A stretch of 64,000 nt of DNA from JAMOBE01 sp039908285. Its GTDB lineage: Bacteria; Pseudomonadota; Alphaproteobacteria; Rhodospirillales; Rhodospirillaceae. Below are positions 35,524 to 44,104 of this stretch, piece by piece (position 1 is the first letter of the stretch; every line of letters begins with the position of its first letter). The translations under genes and the position numbers were made by a program. The stretch is taken from positions 28,244-92,243 of the forward strand of contig JAMOBE010000001.1 in NCBI GenBank assembly GCA_039908285.1, written 5' to 3'. The notes under the pieces were generated by a model. It worked only from the letters and a program-made list of their open reading frames with translations, had not been told where the DNA came from and searched no databases.

Positions 35524-35595
35524 GGCATCACCCCGGCTTTTTTCAAAAAGCGCCGCACCGACTCGATCCGTGCCTGCTCTGCATGCCTGTTGATA
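35520..35595 (-). pseudogene. hicA: hicA C-terminal remnant
   Basis: On the minus strand the frame ending at TGA 35520-35522 reads HAEQARIESVRRFLKKAGVMP. Its last 16 residues match the conserved end of HicA toxins (xxxxVxSVRRFLExAGVxP). The stop codon overlaps the hicB start as in intact hicAB operons. Further upstream the frame becomes unrelated text with no dsRBD-like HicA core or catalytic histidine, so the toxin is lost. The upstream limit of homology is approximate. Confidence 0.65.
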
Positions 35596-35773
35596 CCACA
35601 AATCGGTACCATGATCCAGAGCACGAATGGCTCATTCCGTTCCAGGCCAACCGGACCCCCCGGATGCGCAGGATAAGGTAGCCTTCGGGCACGCCGATGG
35701 ATAAACTCGCCCCCCGGTGAAGCCGCGACCGTGTGCGTCCGCGGGCCGGGGCCTTCGGGCGTTGAAGGAACAG

Positions 35774-37312
35774 ATGACCGCTCGCGTCAATACCGTGGCC
35801 TTTCAGGGCATCGACGTTCTCGACATCGACGTGCAGGTGCAGGTGGCGGCGGGGCTGCCGGCCTTCACCATCGTCGGCCTGCCCAACAAGGCGGTGGGGG
35901 AGAGCCGGGATCGCGTGCGGGCGGCGCTTGGGGCGCTGGGCCTCGCGCTGCCGCCGAAGCGCATCACCGTCAACCTTGCCCCGGCCGACGTGCAGAAGGA
36001 GGGCAGCCACTTCGACCTCGCCATCGCCGTCGGGCTGCTGATGGCCATGGGGGTGCTGCCGGCCGAGGACATCGCCGGCTATACCGTGCTGGGCGAGCTG
36101 GCCCTGGATGGGGCGGTGGCGTCGGTGGCCGGGGTTCTGCCCGCCGCCATCGCCGCCAATGCCGCCGGTCGCGGCCTCATCTGTCCGGCGGCCCAGGGAG
36201 GAGAGGCGGCATGGGCGGCGGGGGAGGGCATCCTGGCGGCGCCATCCCTGCTGGCCCTCATCAACCATTTCAAGGGCACCCAGATGCTCCCCCGGCCCGA
36301 GCCCCGCATCGCCGAGGAGCCGCCCAATTTCCTCGATCTACGCGAGATCAAGGGCCAGGAGACGGCGAAGCGGGCGCTGGAGGTGGCGGCGGCCGGCGGT
36401 CACAACCTGCTGTTCATCGGGCCGCCGGGATCGGGCAAGTCCATGCTGGCGTCCAGGATGCCCGGTATTCTACCGCCCCTCAGCGCTCAGGAGGCCCTTG
36501 AGGTCAGCATGATCCACAGCGTCGCCGGCGAACTGCCCGGCGGCTGCCTGATGCGGCGGCGGCCGTTTCGCGATCCACACCATTCCGCCTCCGTACCGGC
36601 CCTGGTGGGCGGCGGCATGCGCGCCCGGCCGGGCGAGGTGTCCCTGGCCCACAACGGGGTCCTGTTCCTCGACGAGCTGCCCGAGTTCCAGCGTCCCGCC
36701 CTGGAGGCCCTGCGTCAGCCCCTGGAGACCGGCCGGGTGTCGGTGGCCCGGGCCAACAGCCACATCACCTATCCGGCGCGGGTGCAACTCATCGCCGCCA
36801 TGAACCCCTGCCGCTGCGGCTACCTGAGCGATCCGGCCCTGGCGTGCAGCCGCGCCCCCGCCTGTGCCGCCGACTATCAGGCCCGGCTGTCGGGACCGTT
36901 GCTTGATCGTATCGATATTCACGTGGACGTTCCGGCGGTCAACCCGGCCGACCTGTCGCTGCCGCCACCGGCCGAGGGCTCGGCGGAGGTGGCGCGGCGG
37001 GTGGCGGCGGCGCGGGAGGTGCAGGTGGAGCGCTATTTCCGCCTGGCCCCGGGGCGGGGCATCCTGCGCAACGCCGAGGCCGACGGCGAGGTCCTGGAGG
37101 CGGTGGCCGGCCCCGATGCCGACGGCCGCAGCCTCCTGACCGAGGCGGCCGAGCGCATGCGCCTGTCGGCCCGCGGCTATCACCGGGTGCTGCGGGTGGC
37201 CCGCACCCTGGCCGACCTGGACCAGGCCGAGCGGGTTCGGCGCATCCATATCGCCGAAGCCCTCTCCTACCGCCGCATCCTGCCCGGCCGCGCCCTGGCC
37301 CCGGCCCGCTGA
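35774..37312 (+). CDS. YifB/ComM-family Mg-chelatase-like AAA+ ATPase
   Basis: This 512-residue protein has an N-terminal Lon-protease-like ChlI domain (about 1-170, MTARVNTVAFQGIDVLDIDV, VGLPNKAVGESRDRV). An AAA+ module follows with Walker A GPPGSGKS at 216-223, Walker B FLDELPEF, sensor AAMNPCRCGY and LSGPLLDRIDIHVDVPAV, then a C-terminal helical Mg_chelatase_C domain. ComM is a branch-migration helicase assisting recombination during natural transformation. The ATG at 35774 has AAGGA upstream and starts the conserved N-terminus; the open frame before it is not conserved-looking. Confidence 0.93.
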   Translation: MTARVNTVAFQGIDVLDIDVQVQVAAGLPAFTIVGLPNKAVGESRDRVRAALGALGLALPPKRITVNLAPADVQKEGSHFDLAIAVGLLMAMGVLPAEDIAGYTVLGELALDGAVASVAGVLPAAIAANAAGRGLICPAAQGGEAAWAAGEGILAAPSLLALINHFKGTQMLPRPEPRIAEEPPNFLDLREIKGQETAKRALEVAAAGGHNLLFIGPPGSGKSMLASRMPGILPPLSAQEALEVSMIHSVAGELPGGCLMRRRPFRDPHHSASVPALVGGGMRARPGEVSLAHNGVLFLDELPEFQRPALEALRQPLETGRVSVARANSHITYPARVQLIAAMNPCRCGYLSDPALACSRAPACAADYQARLSGPLLDRIDIHVDVPAVNPADLSLPPPAEGSAEVARRVAAAREVQVERYFRLAPGRGILRNAEADGEVLEAVAGPDADGRSLLTEAAERMRLSARGYHRVLRVARTLADLDQAERVRRIHIAEALSYRRILPGRALAPAR

Positions 37313-37405
37313 GTCCGGCCCGCTGAGTATCGTCTCCCGGTCTCCACCGACCGCCCTGAGAAATTGCCGTTCCATTGCGTCCCGATCGGCGCTACACGTG
37401 TGGTC

Positions 37406-38338
37406 ATGACAACACCAATCCTCCGCATTGGCACCCGTGGCAGCCCGCTCGCGTTGGCGCAGACCAACATGGTGAGGGATCGCCTGGCGGCCGCCCACCC
37501 CGACCTGGCCATTCCCGGAGCCATCGAGGTGATCATCATCAAGACCACCGGCGACATCGTCCTTGACCGGCCGCTGGCCGAAATCGGCGGCAAGGGCCTG
37601 TTCACCAAGGAAATCGACGAGGCCATGCTGGAGGGGCGGGTCGATCTTGCCGTCCATTCCATGAAGGACGTGGCCACGGTGCTGCCCGACGGCATCGTGC
37701 TCCCCTGCATGCTGCCGCGCGAGGACCCGCGGGACGCCTTCCTCTGCCTGAAGGCGCGCAGCCTGGCCGACCTGCCGGCCGGGGCGGTGATCGGCACCTC
37801 GAGCCTGCGGCGTGGCGCCCAGATCCTGCATCGTCGTCCCGACCTCAAGGTGGCGCCGCTGCGGGGCAACGTGCAGACCCGCCTGCGTCGGCTGGAGGAG
37901 GGGGTGGTGGACGCGACCCTGCTGGCCCTGGCCGGGCTGAAGCGCCTCGGTCTGGCCGACCAGGCGACCGCGGTGCTCGCCACCGAGGACCTGCTGCCGG
38001 CGGTGGCCCAGGGTGCCGTGGGCATCACCTGCCGCGATGGCGATGGTGCGGCGCTGGAGCGCCTGGCGCCCCTGAGCCATGCCGACACGGTCCGCTGCGT
38101 CGAGGCCGAGCGCGCCTTTCTCACCGTTCTCGACGGCTCGTGCCGCACGCCCATCGCTGGGCTGGCCGAAATCACCGGCGATGGGAGTCTCTGGTTTCGC
38201 GGCATGATCGTGCAGCCCGACGGCCGGGATCTCCATTTCGCCGAACGGCGCGGGGCCGTCGACGCGGCGGTGGCGCTGGCTTGCGACGCCGCCCACGACC
38301 TTCTGGCCCGGTCGCGGGCCGGCGGCGGCGGAGGCTGA
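37406..38338 (+). CDS. hemC: HemC, hydroxymethylbilane synthase
   Basis: This 310-residue enzyme polymerises four porphobilinogen units into hydroxymethylbilane. Diagnostics: LRIGTRGSPLALAQT at the N-terminus, TTGDIVLDRPLAEIGGKGLFTKEI, DLAVHSMKDVAT, GTSSLRRGAQ, LRGNVQTRLRRLE and the dipyrromethane-cofactor Cys246 in LDGSCRTPIAG. ATG 37406 begins the conserved part; the upstream in-frame ATG adds 14 residues without similarity. It is the first gene of a heme cluster with hemD, a mitofilin-like gene and hemY. Confidence 0.95.
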   Translation: MTTPILRIGTRGSPLALAQTNMVRDRLAAAHPDLAIPGAIEVIIIKTTGDIVLDRPLAEIGGKGLFTKEIDEAMLEGRVDLAVHSMKDVATVLPDGIVLPCMLPREDPRDAFLCLKARSLADLPAGAVIGTSSLRRGAQILHRRPDLKVAPLRGNVQTRLRRLEEGVVDATLLALAGLKRLGLADQATAVLATEDLLPAVAQGAVGITCRDGDGAALERLAPLSHADTVRCVEAERAFLTVLDGSCRTPIAGLAEITGDGSLWFRGMIVQPDGRDLHFAERRGAVDAAVALACDAAHDLLARSRAGGGGG

Positions 38339-38341
38339 GTC

Positions 38342-39097
38342 GTGACGGTCCGGGCCCTGGTCACCCGTCCGGGAGAGGACGCCGGGACATTGGCCGGCCT
38401 GCTCGCCGCCCGTGGCCTGGAGGTGGCGTTCGAGCCGCTGCTGGCCATCGAGATCCTTCCCCAGCCGGTGGACCTCGGCGGGGTGCAGGCGATTCTGGTG
38501 ACGTCGGCCAACGGGGCGCGGGCGCTGGCCGCCTGCACGGCCGAGCGGGACCTGCCGGTGTTCGCCGTCGGTGACGCCTCGGCGCGGGCGGCGCGGGCCC
38601 TCGGCTTCACCAGCGTGGACAGCGCCGACGGCGACGTGGCCGCCCTGGCCGCCCTGGTGACGCGGCGGCTGCGGCCCGAGGCCGGTGCCCTGTTCCAGGC
38701 CGCCGGCAGCGTGGTGGCCGGTGACCTCGGTGGCGACCTGGCGCGGGCCGGATTCGCGGTGCGCAAGGTGCGACTCTACGAGGCGCGGACGGCGACCGCG
38801 CTGTCACCCGCGACGGCGACGCTGCTGCGGCAGGGGGGGCTCGACCTGGCGCTGTTCTATTCGCCGCGCACAGCCGCCACCTTCGTCGATCTCGTGCGGC
38901 GGGTCGGACTGGAAAATGGTGTGGCTTCCATAAGCGCCTATTGCCTGAGCGAGGCCGTGCGGAGCACACTTGTGGCCCTGCCCTGGCGGATCGCCAGAGT
39001 TGCGGTGAGACCGGATCAGGAGGCCCTGCTGGCGCTTCTCGATGGCGATCTCGCCGCGGGATGCCTCGGGACATCGGCCCAAGGAGAAGTGACATGA
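38342..39097 (+). CDS. hemD: HemD, uroporphyrinogen-III synthase
   Basis: This 251-residue protein with the divergent HemD two-domain fold closes hydroxymethylbilane to uroporphyrinogen III. Typical segments are RALVTRPGEDAGTLAGLLAA, QAILVTSANGARALAAC, PVFAVGDASARAARALGF, and near the C-terminus LALFYSPRTAATFVDL and AYCLSEAVRSTL. It starts 3 bases after hemC, and its TGA overlaps the ATG of the next gene (ATGA at 39094), supporting one operon. Sequence conservation in HemD is low, so context adds to the call. Confidence 0.92.
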   Translation: MTVRALVTRPGEDAGTLAGLLAARGLEVAFEPLLAIEILPQPVDLGGVQAILVTSANGARALAACTAERDLPVFAVGDASARAARALGFTSVDSADGDVAALAALVTRRLRPEAGALFQAAGSVVAGDLGGDLARAGFAVRKVRLYEARTATALSPATATLLRQGGLDLALFYSPRTAATFVDLVRRVGLENGVASISAYCLSEAVRSTLVALPWRIARVAVRPDQEALLALLDGDLAAGCLGTSAQGEVT

Positions 39098-40350
39098 GCA
39101 CGCGTCAGGACCAGGGAGAGGGACCCGGCACCGACTCGGCGGCGGGCGGCGGACCGGTCGCTCCGTTCGCCGCCCCGTTCGCCGCCGGCTCGGGGCCGCC
39201 GCCGCCGGCCGGAGCCGCCGACGCCGAGCTGGAGCCTGGACGCCCGAGGACCAGCCCCGGCGTGCGGCTGAAGCTTGTCGCGGCGCTGCTGCTGGTGGTG
39301 GTCTTCGCCGGGCTGGCCGGAGTCGCTTCGCTGCCATGGTGGCGGGACCGGGTGCCGGAGGGGTATCGCGGAGTCCTGCCCACATTCCCCGAGGAGGACC
39401 GGCGGCTTGGCCAGCTTGGCGCCGCCACCGAGGCCCTGCGGCGCGACCTGGCCATGGCGGTAAATCATATCGATCGCGTGACGAAGGTCATTACGGCCCT
39501 GGAACAGCGGGTCGGCGACCTGGAGACCCGGGCTTCGGTCGTGGTCGCCCCTTCCTCGCCGCCCGTTGCCGCCGAGCCGGCCGTCGATCCCGACCTGGTC
39601 CGTCGGCTGAGCGACCTGGAGGGCAGGGTGACCGCCGTCGACCCGGCGCCGCTGGTGGAGCGCGCCCGGCAGCTTGAAAGCCGGATCGACGGGGTCTCCG
39701 GACGGATCGATGTCATCGCCCGCGGCCAGATCGGACCGGCGACCATGGTGCAGGTGTTCGATCGCATCGCCGCCGTCGAGGAGATGGCCCGCAAGGCGTC
39801 GGCCCGTCAGGACTCGGCTCTGGCCTTGACTCTGGCGGTGGCCCAGCTTCGCGACGCGGTCGCCCGCGGCTCGGCCTTCGAGACGGAACTGCAGACGGTT
39901 CGGGCCCTGTCGGACGAGCCCGCGGCGGTGGATCAGGCGGCGGCGGGCTTCGTCTCCCACGCCGCCCGGGGCATGCCGACGCAGGCGGCCCTGGCGCTGC
40001 GTTTCGAGAGCCTGGTGGCCGAGGTGGCCCGGGCCTCGGTGGCGCCGGAGGGGGGCGGCTGGGCGGAGCGGACGGTGCAGCGGCTGATGGCTCTTGCGAC
40101 CGTGCGGCGCACCGACGGCACCGCCGTCGGCGAGTCGGCGGTGGCGGTGATGGCGCGCGCCCAGGCGCGGATGCAGGCGGGTGACCTGGCCGGAGCCGTG
40201 CGGGAAATGAAGGCCCTGAGCGGAGCCGCCGCCCAGGCGGCCGAAGCGTGGCTGGCCGATGCGCGGGCCAGGGTGGCGGCGGACGAGGGTCTGTCGGCGC
40301 TGACCGCCCGGGCGCTCGGGCGCTCGGCGGCCGCCAGAACGGGTGGGTGA
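39094..40350 (+). CDS. Mitofilin-like inner-membrane protein of the hem operon (COG4223)
   Basis: This 418-residue protein has a disordered Gly/Pro/Ala N-terminus (about 1-55), one membrane helix (about 58-80, LVAALLLVVVFAGLAGVASL), a coiled-coil region (about 105-230, TEALRRDLAMAVNHIDRVTK, ALEQRVGDLETRA) and a helical C-terminal domain of the mitofilin type (about 250-418). Mitofilin relatives are regularly found between hemD and hemY in alphaproteobacteria and are the bacterial ancestors of MICOS Mic60, shaping membranes. AAGGAG lies 7 bases upstream of ATG 39094. Confidence 0.88.
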   Translation: MSTRQDQGEGPGTDSAAGGGPVAPFAAPFAAGSGPPPPAGAADAELEPGRPRTSPGVRLKLVAALLLVVVFAGLAGVASLPWWRDRVPEGYRGVLPTFPEEDRRLGQLGAATEALRRDLAMAVNHIDRVTKVITALEQRVGDLETRASVVVAPSSPPVAAEPAVDPDLVRRLSDLEGRVTAVDPAPLVERARQLESRIDGVSGRIDVIARGQIGPATMVQVFDRIAAVEEMARKASARQDSALALTLAVAQLRDAVARGSAFETELQTVRALSDEPAAVDQAAAGFVSHAARGMPTQAALALRFESLVAEVARASVAPEGGGWAERTVQRLMALATVRRTDGTAVGESAVAVMARAQARMQAGDLAGAVREMKALSGAAAQAAEAWLADARARVAADEGLSALTARALGRSAAARTGG

Positions 40351-40354
40351 GGCC

Positions 40355-41695
40355 ATGATCCGGGTGATCGCCTACATCGTGTTGGTCACGGCGCTGGTCG
40401 GCGTCTCCGTGTGGCTCGCCGATCGTCCGGGAGCGGTGACCATTCAATGGGAGGGCTGGCGCGTCGACACCTCGGTGCCGGTCCTGGCGGCAGCGCTGGT
40501 GGTGGTGGCGGGGCTGCTGGTGCTGGGGTTGCGGATTCTGCTGCTGATGCGCGGGCTACCCCGGCGGATGGTGGCACGGCGCCTCGACCACCGCCGCAGC
40601 AAAGGCTATGCGGCCCTGGGACAGGGGTTCGCCGCCATTGCCGAGGGAGACTCGATTCGGGCCGGGAAGCTCGCCGCCCAGGCCCACGCCAGGCTGCGGG
40701 ATCCGGCCCTGACCCTGCTGCTGAGTGCCCAGGCGGCGGCGCTGTCCGGCAACGACGTCCTGGCGCGCGAGCACTTCGAGGCCATGCTGGGCCGGCGGGA
40801 GACCGAGCTTGCCGGCCTGCGCGGCCTGCTGGATCTGGCCCTCAAGGCGGGCGATGCCCAGGACGCGGTGGGACTGGCCCGGCGGGCCGTCGCCCTGCGG
40901 GGGGATGCCGACTGGGCGGTGCGGGCGCTGTTCGATCTTCTGGTGGGCGAGGACCGATGGGCGGAGGCCGAGGGGCTGCTCGCCACGCCGGGGCGGATGA
41001 AGGTGTTCGCGGCCGACCGGGAGGCGCACCTGCGGGCGGTGCTGGCCACCGCACAGGCCGCCGCCTGCCTGGCCGATGGCGACCGCGCCGAGGCGCTCCG
41101 CCTGGCCCGTCAGGCCCTGGACCGGGTGCCGGACTTCGTGCCGGCGGCGGTGATGTGCGTGACGCTGTTGGCGGCGGAGGGCAAGGACCGCAAGGCCGCC
41201 GCCGTGGTCGAGGGGACGTGGCGGCGGGTGCCCCATCCCGATCTGGCCCGGGCCTGCTTCGCCATCTGGCCGGACGACGACGCGTTGCGGCGGGCGCAGC
41301 GGGCGGAGAAACTCGCCGCCCTCGCCCCCGATCACCTGGAAAGCCGCCTGGTGGTGGCCGAGGCGGCGATGGAGGCGCAACTGTGGGGTCGCGTCCGTAC
41401 CCAGGCGGCGCCCGTTGCCGAGGCGACGGGCGGGGCCGAGGCGACGGCTGGGGCCGGGCGGGCGGCACGGCTGATGGCCCGGCTGGAGGAGGCCGAGCGC
41501 AAGGATGTGGCTGCCGCCAACGAATGGCTGCGCCGGGCCGCCGTGGCGCCGCCTGATCCGGCCTGGCGCTGCGCCGCCTGTGGTGCGGAGGCCGAGGCCT
41601 GGTCGGCGCGCTGTCCCCACTGCCGGACCTTCGACTCCCTGGCCTGGACCGCGCCGTCGCGGGCCCTGGTGACGGTGGTGGCGGCGGAGAACTAG
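40355..41695 (+). CDS. hemY: HemY-like TPR membrane protein with C-terminal zinc-ribbon
   Basis: This 446-residue protein has two N-terminal membrane helices (about 2-22 and 42-64) and a HemY_N domain with TIQWEGWRVDTSVPVLAA. TPR-like helices follow (RAGKLAAQAHARLRDPALTL, AEALRLARQALDRVPDFVPA). The C-terminus holds a CxxC...CPxC zinc ribbon, WRCAACGAEAEAWSARCPHC. It is the proteobacterial operon-type HemY, not protoporphyrinogen oxidase; it is thought to act with heme synthesis at the membrane. ATG 40355 follows GTGAGG; an upstream GTG is also in frame. Confidence 0.88.
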   Translation: MIRVIAYIVLVTALVGVSVWLADRPGAVTIQWEGWRVDTSVPVLAAALVVVAGLLVLGLRILLLMRGLPRRMVARRLDHRRSKGYAALGQGFAAIAEGDSIRAGKLAAQAHARLRDPALTLLLSAQAAALSGNDVLAREHFEAMLGRRETELAGLRGLLDLALKAGDAQDAVGLARRAVALRGDADWAVRALFDLLVGEDRWAEAEGLLATPGRMKVFAADREAHLRAVLATAQAAACLADGDRAEALRLARQALDRVPDFVPAAVMCVTLLAAEGKDRKAAAVVEGTWRRVPHPDLARACFAIWPDDDALRRAQRAEKLAALAPDHLESRLVVAEAAMEAQLWGRVRTQAAPVAEATGGAEATAGAGRAARLMARLEEAERKDVAAANEWLRRAAVAPPDPAWRCAACGAEAEAWSARCPHCRTFDSLAWTAPSRALVTVVAAEN

Positions 41696-41714
41696 CCGTG
41701 CAGGTTCGGGGAAT

Positions 41715-41755
41715 GCGGGGGACCGGGGGGCGCGCCGCGTCCCCCGCCTTATCCT
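41715..41755 (+). terminator. GC hairpin downstream of hemY (repeated element)
   Basis: GCGGGGGAC (41715-41723) and GTCCCCCGC (41739-41747) form a 9-bp stem with a 15-base loop containing GGCGCGCCGC, followed by CTTATCCTT. Almost the same sequence occurs at 54610-54660 after gph, so this is a mobile or repeatedly used terminator cassette. It lies 20 bases past the hemY stop. Confidence 0.6.
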
Positions 41756-41858
41756 TACCCCCGACCACGGGCCTGTTGCTCCGCCGGGCCGGCTCCCTGT
41801 ACCCTCTCCCCGCCGTGTCCGTCGGCATGGCGGCGATCGTTATGACAGCGAGCAGAGC

Positions 41859-43088
41859 ATGACCATGGTCCGCACCCTTGCCCTTTGCCTCGGCCTGATG
41901 ACCGCCCTCTGCAGCGGCGGTCAGGTGATGGCGCAGTCGCAGCAGCGCATCGCCGCCGTCATCAACGACGAGGTGATTTCCCTCCGCGACGTCGAGGCCC
42001 GCACCGCCTACGTGATCGGCACGTCCGGCCTGAACGACAGCCCGGAGGTGCGGCGGCGGCTGGTGCCCCAGATTCTTCGCATCCTGGTGGACGAGAAGCT
42101 CAAGCTTCAGCAGGCGGCCCAACTCAAGCTTTCCGTCACCGACGACGAGGTAAAGCGTGCCGTCGGCCAGTTCGAGAAGCAGAACGGCCTGTCCCCCGGG
42201 GAGTACGAAAAGCTGCTTGCCGAACGCGGGCTCGACCGTCAGGCGTCGCTCGCCCAGGTCCGCGCCGACATCGCCTGGGTCAAGGTGATACAGGAAAGCC
42301 TGCGTCAGCACGTTCGGGTCAGTGACGAGGAGGTCGATGCCTACCTCGAACGCGTCAAAGCCAATCAGGGCCTGCCGGAGAACCTGATCTCCGATATCTT
42401 CCTCGCCGTCGACACGCCCGAGAGCGAGCCGGAGGTCCGCCAGCTCGCGGAACGGCTCGGCGAACAGATTTCCGCCGGTGCCGATTTCCGCGCCATCGCC
42501 CGCCAGTTCTCCCACAGCGCCACCGCGGCCGTGGGGGGCGACCTGGGCTGGAACGTGCAGGGGGCGCTCGACGACGATCTGGACAAGACCATCGCCCGCA
42601 TGCGGCCCGGCCAGTTGGCCGGCGTACGCACGGCCGGGGGATATCATCTTCTGCTACTGCGCGAACGCCGCGAGTCCTCGGCCGATTTCAGCATCACCCT
42701 CAGTCAGATCGTGATTCCGGCCGCCGCGCCGAACCGCCGCGAGATCGTCGCCGCGTCCAAGGGCGCGAAGAATTGCGCGGAGTTCAATGCCCTGGCCCAG
42801 GACCTGAAGCTGCCGCGATCCGGCCCCGTCGGCACCCTGAAGGCCCGCGAGCTGCCCGACAAGCTGCGGCAGGTCATCCTCGGCCTGCCCCTCGACAAGG
42901 CGAGTGACCCGGTCACCGGGGAGGAAAACAGCGTCGCCGTGCTGATGGTCTGCCAGCGGGACGCGCCGACGCAACTGCCCGCCCGCGAGGAGGTGTCGAA
43001 CAAGCTCGGGCAGGAGAAGATGGACATGCTGGCGCGGCGCCACATGCGGGACGTTCGGCGCAATGCCTATGTGGACCTGCGTCTGTGA
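41859..43088 (+). CDS. surA: SurA-like periplasmic peptidyl-prolyl isomerase/chaperone
   Basis: This 409-residue protein has a signal peptide (MTMVRTLALCLGLMTALCSG...AQS) and a SurA N-terminal domain with RIAAVINDEVISLRDVEART and LVDEKLKLQQAAQL. A parvulin PPIase domain covers about 180-280 (ISDIFLAVDTPESEPEVRQLAE, FRAIARQFSHSATAAVGGDLGW, RTAGGYHLLLLRERR), and a second degenerate one follows. SurA escorts outer-membrane proteins through the periplasm. The TGA overlaps the pdxA GTG by 4 bases in the conserved surA-pdxA-rsmA unit; lptD, often upstream, is not here. Confidence 0.92.
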   Translation: MTMVRTLALCLGLMTALCSGGQVMAQSQQRIAAVINDEVISLRDVEARTAYVIGTSGLNDSPEVRRRLVPQILRILVDEKLKLQQAAQLKLSVTDDEVKRAVGQFEKQNGLSPGEYEKLLAERGLDRQASLAQVRADIAWVKVIQESLRQHVRVSDEEVDAYLERVKANQGLPENLISDIFLAVDTPESEPEVRQLAERLGEQISAGADFRAIARQFSHSATAAVGGDLGWNVQGALDDDLDKTIARMRPGQLAGVRTAGGYHLLLLRERRESSADFSITLSQIVIPAAAPNRREIVAASKGAKNCAEFNALAQDLKLPRSGPVGTLKARELPDKLRQVILGLPLDKASDPVTGEENSVAVLMVCQRDAPTQLPAREEVSNKLGQEKMDMLARRHMRDVRRNAYVDLRL

Positions 43089-44104
43089 CCATCGGGATCG
43101 GACTCCCGCTGGCGGTGACCATGGGCGAACCCGCCGGCATCGGCGGTGAGATCACACTGAAAGCCTGGGCGCGGCGCGCCGATGGGGTGCCCCCGTTCCT
43201 CGCCATCGACGATCCCGACCGGCTGAGGGACCTTGCCCGGCGTATCGGCCTCGGGGTCCCGGTCCGCGTCGTGGACGGGGACGACCCGGACCAGGCGATG
43301 GCGGTCTTCGCCGACGCCCTGCCGGTTCTGCCCCTGCGGCTCGCGCGTCCCGCCCAGCCGGGGCAGCCGGATCCGGCGAACGCTCCGGCGGTCATCGCCG
43401 CCATCGAGCGGGCCGTCGCCCTGGTGACGGCCGGGCAGGCCGCCGCGGTGGTTACCAATCCCATCCACAAGAAGGCCCTCTATCAGGCCGGCTTCCACCA
43501 CCCGGGCCATACGGAGTTCCTGGCCGCCCTGGCCGGAGACACCATCCGCCCGGTGATGATGCTGGCATGCGAGGGGCTGCGGGTGGTGCCGGTCACCGTC
43601 CATGTCAGCCTGCGCCAGGCCATCGACGGCCTGACCACGGCGGGCATCGTCGCCTGCGGACGCATCACCGCCGCGGCCCTGGTCCGCGACTTCGGCCTCG
43701 ATCGGCCGCGGCTCGCCGTCGCCGCCCTCAATCCCCATGCCGGGGAGGGCGGCACCATGGGCCGCGAGGACATCGATATCGTCGCTCCCGCCGTCGAGGC
43801 ACTGCGGGGTGACGGCATCATCGTCTTCGGACCCGCTCCCTCCGACACCCTGTTCCATCCGGCGGCCCGCGCCGGGTACGATGCCGCCCTGTGCATGTAC
43901 CACGATCAGGCACTGATTCCCCTGAAGACCGTGGACTTCGCCGGCGGGGTCAACGTCACCCTGGGCCTGCCGTTCGTGCGCACCTCGCCCGACCACGGCA
44001 CCGCCCTCGATATCGCCGGCAGCGGGCGGGCCGACGACACCAGTCTTGTCGCCGCCCTGCGGCTTGCCGCCTTGATGGCCGCGCGGCGCCTTGACCATGC
44101 CTGA
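43085..44104 (+). CDS. pdxA: PdxA, 4-hydroxythreonine-4-phosphate dehydrogenase
   Basis: This 339-residue enzyme acts in pyridoxal 5'-phosphate synthesis and oxidises 4-phosphohydroxy-L-threonine. Conserved blocks are LAVTMGEPAGIGGEITLKAW, VVTNPIHKKALYQAGFHHPGHTEFLA (given in part; metal-binding His), VALNPHAGEGGTMGREDI, DTLFHPAARAGYDAALCMYH and LPFVRTSPDHGTALDIAG. The start is GTG 43085, overlapping the surA stop. It ends 8 bases inside rsmA. Confidence 0.95.
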   Translation: MTIGIGLPLAVTMGEPAGIGGEITLKAWARRADGVPPFLAIDDPDRLRDLARRIGLGVPVRVVDGDDPDQAMAVFADALPVLPLRLARPAQPGQPDPANAPAVIAAIERAVALVTAGQAAAVVTNPIHKKALYQAGFHHPGHTEFLAALAGDTIRPVMMLACEGLRVVPVTVHVSLRQAIDGLTTAGIVACGRITAAALVRDFGLDRPRLAVAALNPHAGEGGTMGREDIDIVAPAVEALRGDGIIVFGPAPSDTLFHPAARAGYDAALCMYHDQALIPLKTVDFAGGVNVTLGLPFVRTSPDHGTALDIAGSGRADDTSLVAALRLAALMAARRLDHA

